From the NCBI GenBank assembly GCA_041658185.1, contig JBBAAR010000009.1:62001-126000 (forward strand): DNA of 64,000 nucleotides. Direction: 5' to 3'. The notes beneath the pieces are model-generated. The model ran no database searches. It worked only from the letters and a program-made list of their open reading frames with translations, and was not told the DNA's origin. A program made the translations under genes and the position numbers. This document shows positions 41,914 to 50,183 of this stretch, in pieces (the stretch's first letter is position 1; each line of letters starts with the position of its first letter). Origin of the DNA: UBA8919 sp041658185. Its GTDB lineage: Bacteria; Elusimicrobiota; UBA8919.

Positions 41914-42396
41914 ATGAAAAAAAAAGGTTTTACAATTGTTGAACTTTTGATAAATGTGGTAACCATTTCCATCATAGCGGGGGCGCTTTCCTCACTGTTT
42001 TTCAAGTGGATACAACTGTGGTATCTTTCATCCACCAAAGCCGAAATTCAGCGGGACGGAAGAACCTGCGTTTCGGCGGTTGACAAACATTTAAGGCAGG
42101 CGACTGCGTCATCAGTTGTTATTGACAGATATGATTCCAACCAGCCGCCTTATTCAAGAATATATTTTACAAAAGACGGGCAACCGTTTTACTATTATCA
42201 AAAAGGTCAGGAACTGTATGAGGTGATAAACTCAACAAGATGTCTTGCGAAATCGGTAAGGGCGGTTCAGTTTATCTATCCGGAAACAGCCGACGACTCA
42301 ATTATAGCGATGTCAATTACTTTTGAGAAAAAGACGTATTCATCGCAGACAAAAGCGCTTCAACTTTCGGTGGCAAAAGTTCGTATCATGAATTAA
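41914..42396 (+). CDS. Type II/IV pseudopilin (PulJ-like)
   Basis: 160 residues. Prepilin cleavage motif KKKG|FTIVELLINVVTISIIAG with +5 Glu, a long N-terminal helix, and a C-terminal beta part (RIYFTKDGQPFYYYQ, VQFIYPET). The pattern resembles minor pseudopilin J. Works with the neighbouring pseudopilins at the tip of a secretion or pilus fibre. Confidence 0.8.
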   Translation: MKKKGFTIVELLINVVTISIIAGALSSLFFKWIQLWYLSSTKAEIQRDGRTCVSAVDKHLRQATASSVVIDRYDSNQPPYSRIYFTKDGQPFYYYQKGQELYEVINSTRCLAKSVRAVQFIYPETADDSIIAMSITFEKKTYSSQTKALQLSVAKVRIMN

Positions 42397-42408
42397 ACGG
42401 GAGAGATT

Positions 42409-43716
42409 ATGAATATTAAAAAAGGTCAAGTAGTGGTTATCATGCTTATAATTGCGATGATTATCGGCATCGTTATACCCGGACTTGTTTTTCTAACCCA
42501 GCACGAAGCGAAATGGACGGTGAAAGAGGTAAAATCCACAAGGGCTTTTCATCTCGCGGAGGCAGGACTTGACAGGGGCGTTTATAAATTGAATGAAACT
42601 GGGATATGGGATGATGTTATTGAAGGAACGCATATTACAAATTACTACGGCGATAAAGAATATTCAGATATTGAAGGCGGTTCTTACAAAATAAAATTAT
42701 CTACAGGCGCGGAAGAAGACGAAGTAATAATTACTGCTTCCGGAAAAGACAGTGCGACCGCCGAGTGCAGAACAATTCAGGCGGTTTATTATAAATCGCC
42801 GGGAGTAACAGGCGCCTTAAATGCGTCGGGTATTACAGCAGGCGGTAATTTTAAAATTCACTGGGGTCCTGTATATTCAATTGGAGCCATTGTCTTATCA
42901 GGTTCAGCGGATAATGGTTTCCCAAGAAAATATGCTGCAGGTCAAATTACCTGTGTCGGCGGCGGAGGTCATGACCACGATGATCCTACCGCCGGAGCAC
43001 CCACATCAGGTCCTACAGGAGTTAATGACGAATATCAAGAATGGCATGATCAGCGTGAGGATATCACTCTCCCGGAAATTGATTTTGATAAATATAAAGC
43101 GGATGCTCAAGCATATGAAACAGCCAGCGGTTACGATGTTTATAGAGATACCTCAGTTGCAACAACTACTTTTAGCGGTGCATATGTCGGCGGTGGAAGT
43201 TCTGGCATTTATGATGATATCGCTGATACCTTTACCACTTATTACATTGAAAACGCCGCTACATTAACACAATGCAATCTAAAAGGTGTTATTATATGTA
43301 AAGGTAATATGACCTTTGGGACAAGTAATAAAGGAACTGCACGGTCGGCAACTCCACATGCAGATGCATGGAAGGAGTACTGGAATAATACTGCAGAAGC
43401 CAGCGGCTGGGGTGGACCGGATAGTACTGATACCGGAGAATACCCCGGCGATAGCGGATTACATTCATCAAGCACATCATTTAACATGGGGAACACTGCT
43501 ATGAGGGGTTTCATATATGTCGGCGGAATTGCTGATTGCGGTTCTAGTCCTTCAATATATGGATCTGTAATTTGTGCCGGTAGTGTTGCAGGAACAGGTT
43601 CGCCTGTAATATATTATGATAAAACCTGTGCTGAAAATATAGAAGTAACTTCAACCGGAAGACCCACCAGACAAAGTTGGAAAGAACTCCCCCCTCAATG
43701 GGATCCTATGCCGTAA
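42409..43716 (+). CDS. PilX/PulK-like minor pilin
   Basis: 435 residues. The N-terminal hydrophobic helix KKGQVVVIMLIIAMIIGIVIPGLVFL lacks the +5 Glu, as PilX/K-type proteins do, and is followed by the family phrase STRAFHLAEAGLDRG. The remainder is Gly/Ser/Thr-rich with a His-Asp cluster (GGGGHDHDDP) and beta-helix-like stretches (GVIICKGNMTFG, GFIYVGGIADCGSS). Likely tip component. Confidence 0.75.
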   Translation: MNIKKGQVVVIMLIIAMIIGIVIPGLVFLTQHEAKWTVKEVKSTRAFHLAEAGLDRGVYKLNETGIWDDVIEGTHITNYYGDKEYSDIEGGSYKIKLSTGAEEDEVIITASGKDSATAECRTIQAVYYKSPGVTGALNASGITAGGNFKIHWGPVYSIGAIVLSGSADNGFPRKYAAGQITCVGGGGHDHDDPTAGAPTSGPTGVNDEYQEWHDQREDITLPEIDFDKYKADAQAYETASGYDVYRDTSVATTTFSGAYVGGGSSGIYDDIADTFTTYYIENAATLTQCNLKGVIICKGNMTFGTSNKGTARSATPHADAWKEYWNNTAEASGWGGPDSTDTGEYPGDSGLHSSSTSFNMGNTAMRGFIYVGGIADCGSSPSIYGSVICAGSVAGTGSPVIYYDKTCAENIEVTSTGRPTRQSWKELPPQWDPMP

Positions 43717-43731
43717 AAAATGGGTGGAAAT

Positions 43732-43778
43732 AATAAAATAATGGGGACGGAGGAAAATAATGGGGACGGAGGTAATTA
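43732..43778 (+). repeat. Tandem 'ataatggggacggagg' repeat
   Basis: Two copies of taatggggacggagg spaced 19 bases, between the pilin gene and its terminator. The word resembles dispersed REP-type sequences seen in many bacteria; no transposase is adjacent. Confidence 0.5.
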
Positions 43779-43790
43779 AATTATGGAAGT

Positions 43791-43814
43791 GCGACCTTTC
43801 AAGGTCGCTTTTTT
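43791..43814 (+). terminator. Intrinsic terminator
   Basis: GCGACC/GGTCGC stem and six T, directly abutting the uvrB ATG. Near-identical to the hairpin at 28661. Confidence 0.75.
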
Positions 43815-45812
43815 ATGAATAAATTCAAACTTGTATCAAAATTCAAACCCGCGGGCGACCAGCCGGAAGCCATCAAACAGCTTGTTGATGGTTTAAGTAA
43901 AAATCAGAGACATCAGGTGTTACTCGGTGTTACAGGAAGCGGAAAAACATTTACCGTCGCAAATGTCATCGCACAGATAAATAGACCTACGCTTGTCATC
44001 TCGCACAACAAAACGCTTGCAGCACAAACCTACGCCGAATTCAAAAGTTTTTTTCCTGAAAATGCCGTTGAATATTTCATTTCATATTACGACTATTATC
44101 AGCCGGAAGCGTACATTCCCCAGACGGACACCTACATTGAAAAAGACGCATCAATCAACGACCACATTGACCGACTTCGCCTGAAAGCGACATCATCAAT
44201 TTTATCCCGCAACGATGTTATTGTAGTTGCCTCCGTTTCATCAATCTATAATCTTGGAAGCCCGTCTGATTTCAAACAGATGTGCGTCGTCTTGGAAAAA
44301 GGCAAGACGATAAACCGTGATTTTTTACTTTCCGAACTTATAGGCATACATTACGAAAGAAATGATGTTGAATTTATCAGAGGGAAATTCCGTGTCAGGG
44401 GTGATAACGTTGAAATTTTCCCCGCCAATTCCGAGACGGCCGTACGGCTGGAATTTTCCGGTGATGAAATAGAAAAAATTACCGAAATAAATCCGCTGAC
44501 CGGGCATTCCATCTCGCATCTCACATCTCACAGTTCACAGTATCTCATCTATCCCGCCAAACATTTTGTTACATCACGCCAAAAATTGGAAAAAGCCGTT
44601 TCCGAAATCCGCCGCGAATTAAAGGGACAGGTACAATTTTTTACAAATCAGGGCAAATTGTTGGAAGCACAGAGAATTGAACAACGGACAAATTACGATA
44701 TTGAAATGATGTCGGAGATGGGTTATTGCCACGGTATTGAAAATTACTCTCGCCATTTATCAGGAAGACCCGCAGGGTCTCGTCCACCGTGTTTAATTGA
44801 TTATTTTCCGAAGGATTTTCTGACAATTATTGACGAATCCCATGTCACAATTCCTCAAATTTACGGGATGTATAAAGGCGACAAAGCAAGGAAGGAAACA
44901 CTTATTGATTTCGGTTTTCGTCTGCCTTCCGCACTTGATAACCGTCCTCAAAAACTGGACGAGTTTGAATCGCTGGTCGGAAATATTATCTATCTTTCTG
45001 CAACTCCGTCGGAATATGAACTGAAAAAATCTAAAGGGGTGATTGTTGAGCAGATTGTCCGTCCTACCGGTCTTATTGACCCGGAAGTTGTTGTTAAACC
45101 GATAAAAAATCAGATTGACGATTTGATTGCAGAAATAGGAAAGCGGGTAAAAAATAAAGAGCGGGTTTTGGTTACAACTCTCACAAAAAAAATGGCGGAA
45201 GACCTCGCGGAGTATCTCTATGAAAAAAAGATAAAAGTAAAATATCTCCACAGCGATATTAAAGCACTTGAAAGAATAGAGATTTTGAATGACCTGCGGA
45301 AAGGTAATTTTGATGTTTTGGTCGGCGTAAATCTTTTACGCGAGGGCTTGGATTTGCCGGAGGTCTCGCTTGTTGCAGTTTTGGATGCCGATAAAGAAGG
45401 TTTTTTAAGAAGCGAGACATCGTTAATTCAGGTTTCCGGTCGCGCCGCAAGAAATATAAACGGTTTCGTAATTCTTTATGCAGACAACATCACCGGTTCA
45501 ATGAAAAGGGCTTTGTCCGAGATGGACCGCCGCCGGAAAAAGCAGTTGGAATATAACAAAAAACATAAAATCACGCCGAAGACAATTGTTAAAGCAATTA
45601 ACGACCTTGAAGAGTTTCAGTATAAAGCAAAACAGGACTCAATGCTTTTGATTAAAGAGGATATTTCAAAATATACGACGAAGAATATTTCTCAACTTGA
45701 AAAAGATATGAATGATGCCGCCGAGAATTTGAACTTTGAACTTGCCGCGGTTCTGCGGGATAAAATCTTTGAACTGAAAGAAATGCAAGTTGCAAAAAAA
45801 ACAAAAATTTGA
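43815..45812 (+). CDS. uvrB: UvrABC system protein B
   Basis: 665 residues. Damage-verifying helicase of nucleotide excision repair. Walker A GVTGSGKTFT near residue 38, the DNA-clamping beta-hairpin YYDYYQPEAYIPQTDTYIEKD near residue 92, helicase motifs including IIDESHVTIPQ, and the C-terminal UVR motif (NFELAAVLRDKIFELKE). Near residue 235 the phrase GHSISHLTSHSSQ, encoded by 'catctcacat' words, is an extra in-frame insertion between LTG and YLIYPAKHFVT. The start is immediately after a terminator T-run, with no visible SD. Confidence 0.97.
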   Translation: MNKFKLVSKFKPAGDQPEAIKQLVDGLSKNQRHQVLLGVTGSGKTFTVANVIAQINRPTLVISHNKTLAAQTYAEFKSFFPENAVEYFISYYDYYQPEAYIPQTDTYIEKDASINDHIDRLRLKATSSILSRNDVIVVASVSSIYNLGSPSDFKQMCVVLEKGKTINRDFLLSELIGIHYERNDVEFIRGKFRVRGDNVEIFPANSETAVRLEFSGDEIEKITEINPLTGHSISHLTSHSSQYLIYPAKHFVTSRQKLEKAVSEIRRELKGQVQFFTNQGKLLEAQRIEQRTNYDIEMMSEMGYCHGIENYSRHLSGRPAGSRPPCLIDYFPKDFLTIIDESHVTIPQIYGMYKGDKARKETLIDFGFRLPSALDNRPQKLDEFESLVGNIIYLSATPSEYELKKSKGVIVEQIVRPTGLIDPEVVVKPIKNQIDDLIAEIGKRVKNKERVLVTTLTKKMAEDLAEYLYEKKIKVKYLHSDIKALERIEILNDLRKGNFDVLVGVNLLREGLDLPEVSLVAVLDADKEGFLRSETSLIQVSGRAARNINGFVILYADNITGSMKRALSEMDRRRKKQLEYNKKHKITPKTIVKAINDLEEFQYKAKQDSMLLIKEDISKYTTKNISQLEKDMNDAAENLNFELAAVLRDKIFELKEMQVAKKTKI

Positions 45813-45818
45813 TAGAAT
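45790..45818 (+). promoter_or_regulatory. nadC: Extended -10 promoter of nadC
   Basis: TTGCAA, 17-base spacer, TAGAAT with TGA before it (extended -10). It overlaps the uvrB end, and the -10 ends six bases before the nadC ATG, so the transcript would start at or next to the start codon. Confidence 0.65.
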
Positions 45819-45824
45819 AAATTT

Positions 45825-46637
45825 ATGGACACAAAAACAATTATCAAACTGGCATTAAAAGAAGATGCGCCGAAAGGTGACATCACCACGAATGCTTTGA
45901 TACCAAAAAATAAAATTATCTCGGCAAGATTTGTTGCAAAGGCACCGGGTGTCGTCTGCGGACTGGATATCGCCGGAATGGTCTTCCGGCATCTTGACCA
46001 AAAAATAGAATTTGTTAAAAAAAGCATAGACGGCAAAAAAGTCAAAAACGGTCAAGTGATTGCAAAAGTTACCGGAAACGCAAGGGCGATTCTAACCGGC
46101 GAAAGGACCGCCCTGAATTTTTTGCAGCACTTATCTGGAGTGGCAACCGTAACAAAAATGTTCGTGGATAAAACCGAAGGAAACGCGAAAATTTATGATA
46201 CTCGCAAAACAACACCGCTTTTAAGAGAACTGGAAAAATACGCTGTCCGTTGCGGTGGCGGGTACAATCACCGGCTTAATCTTTCGGATATGGTTTTGAT
46301 AAAAGATAATCATTTAAAAATTTCAGAATTTAACAATTTAACAATTTATAAATTTATAAATAGTGGAATACCTGTAGAAATTGAAGCACAGAATTTCGGT
46401 CAGGTTAAAAAATTTGTAAAATTGAAACCGGATATAATTATGCTTGACAACATTGATTTTGAGTTGATGAAAAAGTGCATAAAATATATCCGCAAACATT
46501 CAAAATGCGAGATTGAAATTTCCGGAAATATCAATTTAAAAACGGTCAAGAAAACCGCATCTCTAAAACCGGACAGAATCTCCGTCGGCAAAATTACCCA
46601 TTCGGCACCCGCCCTTGATATAAGTTTGGAATTCTAA
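45825..46637 (+). CDS. nadC: Nicotinate-nucleotide pyrophosphorylase (carboxylating)
   Basis: 270 residues. Quinolinate phosphoribosyltransferase of NAD synthesis. Signature DTRKTTPLLRELEKYAVRCGGGYNHR near residue 125, LSDMVLIKDNHL, and IMLDNIDFE. After DNHLKI the stretch SEFNNLTIYKFINSG is encoded by 'tttaacaattt/aaatttataaa' words and looks like a small insertion at a loop. Overlaps birA by one base. Confidence 0.95.
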   Translation: MDTKTIIKLALKEDAPKGDITTNALIPKNKIISARFVAKAPGVVCGLDIAGMVFRHLDQKIEFVKKSIDGKKVKNGQVIAKVTGNARAILTGERTALNFLQHLSGVATVTKMFVDKTEGNAKIYDTRKTTPLLRELEKYAVRCGGGYNHRLNLSDMVLIKDNHLKISEFNNLTIYKFINSGIPVEIEAQNFGQVKKFVKLKPDIIMLDNIDFELMKKCIKYIRKHSKCEIEISGNINLKTVKKTASLKPDRISVGKITHSAPALDISLEF

Positions 46638-47191
46638 TGCGTATAATCCGATTCAAAAAAATTGGTTCAACCCAAAATTATGCAAAAAAAATCGCTGAAA
46701 AATCTGTCTCGGAAACGATTGTTCTCGCCCAGAAACAGACAAACGGCCGCGGTCAATTTGAAAGGGGCTGGAGTTCATCAAAAGGCGGACTTTATTTCTC
46801 AATAATTCTTAAACCGAAAATTGACATAAAGTGCCAGCCCGATAAAATTCCGGCATTAACCCTGAAAATGGCTGCTGCAATAATTGATACGATAAAAATT
46901 GAAAAGCCGAAAATTTTTATTAAGCCGCCGAACGATATTATGGTAAGATGGAAGATGGAAGACGGAAGATGGAAGAATAAAAAGGTAGCGGGAATTCTGA
47001 CGGAAAGTTCCGTCACTTGTAATAAAATTGATTGGATTGTCGTCGGTGTCGGTGTGAATATCAACAATAAAATTCCAAAAGAACTCAAAAAGATTGCGGT
47101 TTCATTAAAAGAAATTACAAAAAAAAATGGGAATGTCAAAAAAATTTTCAAGGAAATAGTAAAAAAATTCGTAAAAACAAACCGTACTTGA
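46637..47191 (+). CDS. birA: Biotin--[acetyl-CoA-carboxylase] ligase
   Basis: 184 residues; catalytic domain only, without the DNA-binding repressor HTH. Motifs IGSTQNYAK, QTNGRGQFERGWSSSKGGLYFS and KPPNDIMV...KKVAGILTES are present, but between PNDIMV and KKVAGILTE the residues RWKMEDGRWKN are encoded by four 'agatgga' type words, an in-frame insertion in the biotin-binding lobe. The C-terminal domain is shortened (ends KFVKTNRT). Attaches biotin to the acetyl-CoA carboxylase carrier protein. Confidence 0.9.
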   Translation: MRIIRFKKIGSTQNYAKKIAEKSVSETIVLAQKQTNGRGQFERGWSSSKGGLYFSIILKPKIDIKCQPDKIPALTLKMAAAIIDTIKIEKPKIFIKPPNDIMVRWKMEDGRWKNKKVAGILTESSVTCNKIDWIVVGVGVNINNKIPKELKKIAVSLKEITKKNGNVKKIFKEIVKKFVKTNRT

Positions 47192-47216
47192 TTTTTCCGA
47201 GAAATTTTGATACAAT
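47188..47216 (+). promoter_or_regulatory. Sigma-70-type promoter
   Basis: TTGATT, 17-base spacer, TACAAT with TGA before it (extended -10), 18 bases before the ATG of the next gene, which has SD GGGGAG. Confidence 0.7.
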
Positions 47217-47234
47217 AGTTTGGGGAGAAATTTT

Positions 47235-47699
47235 ATGGGTATTTTGAACGGACTTAGCAATCTTAACGCCTTGTGGCTTGTTATCATAATTGCGATGGGA
47301 TTATGTTTTATAACCATATCAGTTGTTCTTTTGCTTCTTGAAAAGGCAAAACGCGCAACTGCCGAAGATTTTTCGGAAAAAGACAGAGAGCTTATCGTCG
47401 GACTTGTGGAAGAAAGGATTGACGAACTTACCGCGAAATTTGACCTTTTCAAAGAAGATATGGATTCTGCGACACAGACAGTTTTCAACAAAATTACCTC
47501 AAAAATTGACGATTTGAAGACATCCCCAAATCCTTCAGCTGAACAGAAACAGGCGGGAAAAATAGACGCACTTATTCCGGTTATTTCCAATCTCACCGAG
47601 CATATTGAGGGAATTTCCAAAAAAATTGATGCCGTTCAGGAAAAATTGGAACAGGTTGAGTCGCGTATAGATTTGGAATTACATAAACATAATGGATAA
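47235..47699 (+). CDS. Membrane-anchored coiled-coil protein, hypothetical
   Basis: 154 residues. One membrane segment (about residues 10-35, WLVIIIAMGLCFITISVVLLLL) followed by long charged helices (SEKDRELIVGLVEERIDEL, ISKKIDAVQEKLEQVESRID). Probably an inner-membrane coiled coil with a cytoplasmic or periplasmic tail. Overlaps the next gene by eight bases. Family not recognised. Confidence 0.6.
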   Translation: MGILNGLSNLNALWLVIIIAMGLCFITISVVLLLLEKAKRATAEDFSEKDRELIVGLVEERIDELTAKFDLFKEDMDSATQTVFNKITSKIDDLKTSPNPSAEQKQAGKIDALIPVISNLTEHIEGISKKIDAVQEKLEQVESRIDLELHKHNG

Positions 47700-48195
47700 A
47701 AAACTCATTTCATACATAGGACTGGCCGCCGGGGTCGTGTTGATTTTTTTGGGCGGCGGACTTTTGTATCTGAAAGAAAAAAGTGTTAAAAAGGTCGTCG
47801 TAAAAAATCCGAAAAAGGTTGAAGTAGTAATATCATCTCAGTCGACAGCGTCGGTAAAACCACAGATGCCGGCCCCGTCAGTTTCCAAATCTTCCGCATC
47901 CGCAGGAAAGTTACAATCTTCAAAATCCCAAAAAAGAAAAATTGCTTTCAGATACAGAAGTTCCAAACCGAAAACGGTATTTCTCGTCGGTGATTTCAAT
48001 AAATGGAATAAAAAAGCCAATCCGATGAAACTGGGACAAAATTTTATATGGGAAACGGTTTTGATGTTGACTCCCGGCGAATACAAATATGTTTATCTTG
48101 TTGACGGTAAAAGAATAAACGACCCCAATAACAGAAAAACGGTTCATCTTAAAACCGGCAAAGCATCCGTTCTGAAAGTTGAACCGCTTCCATGA
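47692..48195 (+). CDS. Membrane-anchored glycogen-binding-like (CBM48/AMPK-type E-set) domain protein
   Basis: 167 residues. N-terminal membrane segment (YIGLAAGVVLIFLGGGLLYL), a Ser/Lys/Pro-rich linker, and from about residue 80 the E-set domain of the isoamylase-N/AMPK-beta type: VFLVGDFNKWNKKANPM, LTPGEYKYVYLVDGKRINDPNN. Such domains bind alpha-glucans, or serve as protein-interaction modules when truncated. Overlaps coaX by four bases. Confidence 0.75.
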   Translation: MDKKLISYIGLAAGVVLIFLGGGLLYLKEKSVKKVVVKNPKKVEVVISSQSTASVKPQMPAPSVSKSSASAGKLQSSKSQKRKIAFRYRSSKPKTVFLVGDFNKWNKKANPMKLGQNFIWETVLMLTPGEYKYVYLVDGKRINDPNNRKTVHLKTGKASVLKVEPLP

Positions 48196-48947
48196 AACTT
48201 CTTGCGATTGATATCGGGAATACAACTATAAATTTCGGGCTCTTTGAAAATGAAAAGTTAGAAAAAGCGACAGTATTTACCGAAAAGTTCAAAAAAATTC
48301 CTTTCGGCGATTATGACAATGGGATAATTGCATCCGTCGTTCCTTATGCAACAAAAAAAATAATCCGACTGCTAAAAATTAAGCCGATAATTCTTGACAG
48401 TAAAAATATTCCTATAAAGATTAAGGTTAAAAATCCGCAAAAAGTCGGTCCAGACCGACTGGTTAACGCTTTCGCCGCAAAAGAACTTTACGGTGTCCCG
48501 TCGGTAGTTGTTGATTTAGGAACGGCTACGACTTTTGACGTCGTATCAAAAAACGGAGAGTATATCGGTGGCGTAATTGCGCCCGGAATTAAAATTTCGG
48601 CGGAATCACTTTATGAAAAGACAGCGAAACTGCCTAAAATAAAATTAGAAGTTCCAAAAAATATCATCGGTAAAAATACGAAAGAAGCTATAATGTCCGG
48701 CATATTTTACGGCCATCTCGGACTAATAAAGGAGGTGATAAAAAAGGTTAAAGGTGAAAGGTTAAATGTGAAAAAGATTATTTTGACTGGCGGATATGCA
48801 ACATTTTTCTCAAAACATTTTCCGGATTTCATAGTTGACGGAGACATTACATTAAAAGGACTTAAAATAATTTTTGAAAAGTTGTCCCTAAAGGGACTTC
48901 TCCCACGGGGACTTCCTTTGGTCGCTGCGGTCGCAAAAAAACAATGA
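48192..48947 (+). CDS. coaX: Type III pantothenate kinase
   Basis: 251 residues. First step of coenzyme A synthesis. Motifs AIDIGNTTINFGLFE, GPDRLVNAFAAKE and VVDLGTATTFDVV with IGGVIAPG. Near residue 190 KGERLNVKKI is encoded by 'aaaggt(t/g)aaa' words, and the end (LSLKGLLPRGLPLVAA) by 'gggacttc' words that also occur in non-coding DNA at 32067. So two short repeats contribute codons. Confidence 0.93.
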   Translation: MKLLAIDIGNTTINFGLFENEKLEKATVFTEKFKKIPFGDYDNGIIASVVPYATKKIIRLLKIKPIILDSKNIPIKIKVKNPQKVGPDRLVNAFAAKELYGVPSVVVDLGTATTFDVVSKNGEYIGGVIAPGIKISAESLYEKTAKLPKIKLEVPKNIIGKNTKEAIMSGIFYGHLGLIKEVIKKVKGERLNVKKIILTGGYATFFSKHFPDFIVDGDITLKGLKIIFEKLSLKGLLPRGLPLVAAVAKKQ

Positions 48948-48960
48948 TGCTCGTCGGTAA

Positions 48961-48980
48961 TATATACCAATTGGTATATA
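48961..48980. promoter_or_regulatory. 20-bp perfect palindrome, candidate operator
   Basis: TATATACCAATTGGTATATA is identical to its reverse complement and lies 28 bases before the start of the next gene. Such symmetric sites are typical of dimeric repressors. No regulator gene is adjacent. Confidence 0.5.
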
Positions 48981-49007
48981 ACAAATGTTAGAGAAAAAGG
49001 AGATGAT

Positions 49008-49769
49008 ATGAAAAAAGTTTTTACGGTATTTGCAGTTTGTTTTTCTGTCGTTAGTTTTTCGTTTTCGGAAGCGCTCAATTTTGACCAGTTGAATACATAT
49101 CTTGAAGACACTTATCTGGAACCGATGGCAAAAGACATAGGTTCAGTGCTTGCGGGAAATATGTTTCATTCCGGAAGGAATCTCGGTTTTCCGGGTTTTG
49201 ATATAGGATTCGGGCTTGCACTTTCCACGAAGCCGAACAAAGACAATAAAATTTTAAGAGAGAGTTTCGGTACCCAGAATAATCCGAAAGACGTTATGTT
49301 CGGGCTGCCTTTTATTCAGGCATCAATAGGGCTTCCAAAAAAAATTGACGTTATCGTCCGCGGGTTTCCAAAAACGAACGACATAAACCTTTTCGGCGTT
49401 GGTGTAAAATACTGCATAGTTGAAGAGGAACTTGCCGTTGTTAAACTCGGGTGGTCTGTGATGTATTCCTATAACTCTCTGGAATTTGCAACGTTCAAAT
49501 CAAACGTTAATTCGTTGACAACAATGTTTTCCGTAAAAATTCCGGTTGTTGAGCCGTATGTGGGAATTGCAATAGACAGGACGTCGCTAAAAACCGAATT
49601 GTCGGCGCAGGATCTCGGTATCAGAGCAAACCTTGACGTTACGACGACCGTCCCGAGATATATAGTAGGGTTTAATCTTTCACCGCTGCCGTTTACATAT
49701 ATAAACGTTGCCGGAACATATCTTGTGGACCATCTCGGCGTTGATTTCGGACTCGGACTAAAGTTTTAA
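49008..49769 (+). CDS. Outer-membrane beta-barrel protein, hypothetical
   Basis: 253 residues. Signal peptide (KKVFTVFAVCFSVVSFSFSEA), a helical N-terminal part (LNTYLEDTYLEPMAKDIGSVLA), then repeated strands (GFDIGFGLALS, IDVIVRGFPKT, NLFGVGVKYCIV, YVGIAIDRTS) ending DFGLGLKF with terminal Phe. SD AGGAGATG. Family not certain; barrel with an N-terminal plug-like helix is likely. Confidence 0.65.
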   Translation: MKKVFTVFAVCFSVVSFSFSEALNFDQLNTYLEDTYLEPMAKDIGSVLAGNMFHSGRNLGFPGFDIGFGLALSTKPNKDNKILRESFGTQNNPKDVMFGLPFIQASIGLPKKIDVIVRGFPKTNDINLFGVGVKYCIVEEELAVVKLGWSVMYSYNSLEFATFKSNVNSLTTMFSVKIPVVEPYVGIAIDRTSLKTELSAQDLGIRANLDVTTTVPRYIVGFNLSPLPFTYINVAGTYLVDHLGVDFGLGLKF

Positions 49770-49770
49770 C

Positions 49771-49799
49771 TTGACATCCTGAATTATTTTAAGTATAAT
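49771..49799 (+). promoter_or_regulatory. groS: Consensus sigma-70 promoter of groES-groEL
   Basis: TTGACA, 17-base spacer, TATAAT: a perfect consensus. No CIRCE element is present. Instead, TGAAACTTGTTTCA (49819-49832), a small inverted repeat, lies in the leader. Confidence 0.85.
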
Positions 49800-49875
49800 A
49801 ACTTATTCTGAAACTTTTTGAAACTTGTTTCATAAAACTGCATCTAAATAAAAATTGAAAGGGAGGTGATTTATT

Positions 49876-50166
49876 ATGAAGATTAGACCGCTCGGCGATA
49901 GAGTAATAGTCAAGCCGGCAGAGGAAAAAGAGATAAAGAAAGGCGGGATTATAATTCCGGATACTGCGAAGGAAAAACCGCAGGAAGGCGATGTTATCGC
50001 GGTAGGACCCGGAAAAGTTGACGAAACCGGTAAAAAAATTCCGATGGATGTCAAAGCAGGCGATAAAATTCTCTACGGAAAATATTCCGGAACGGAAATA
50101 AAAATTGACGACAAAGAATATCTCATTATGCACCAGGAAGATATTTTGGGAATAGTTGAAAAATAA
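49876..50166 (+). CDS. groS: Co-chaperonin GroES
   Basis: 96 residues. IRPLGDRVIVKPAEEKE at the start, the mobile loop GGIIIPDTAKEKPQ, and the GPGKVDETGKKIPMDVKAGDK stretch. Caps the GroEL cavity. SD GGGAGGTGAT. Confidence 0.97.
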   Translation: MKIRPLGDRVIVKPAEEKEIKKGGIIIPDTAKEKPQEGDVIAVGPGKVDETGKKIPMDVKAGDKILYGKYSGTEIKIDDKEYLIMHQEDILGIVEK

Positions 50167-50183
50167 TTCGGGGGTAATTAAAA

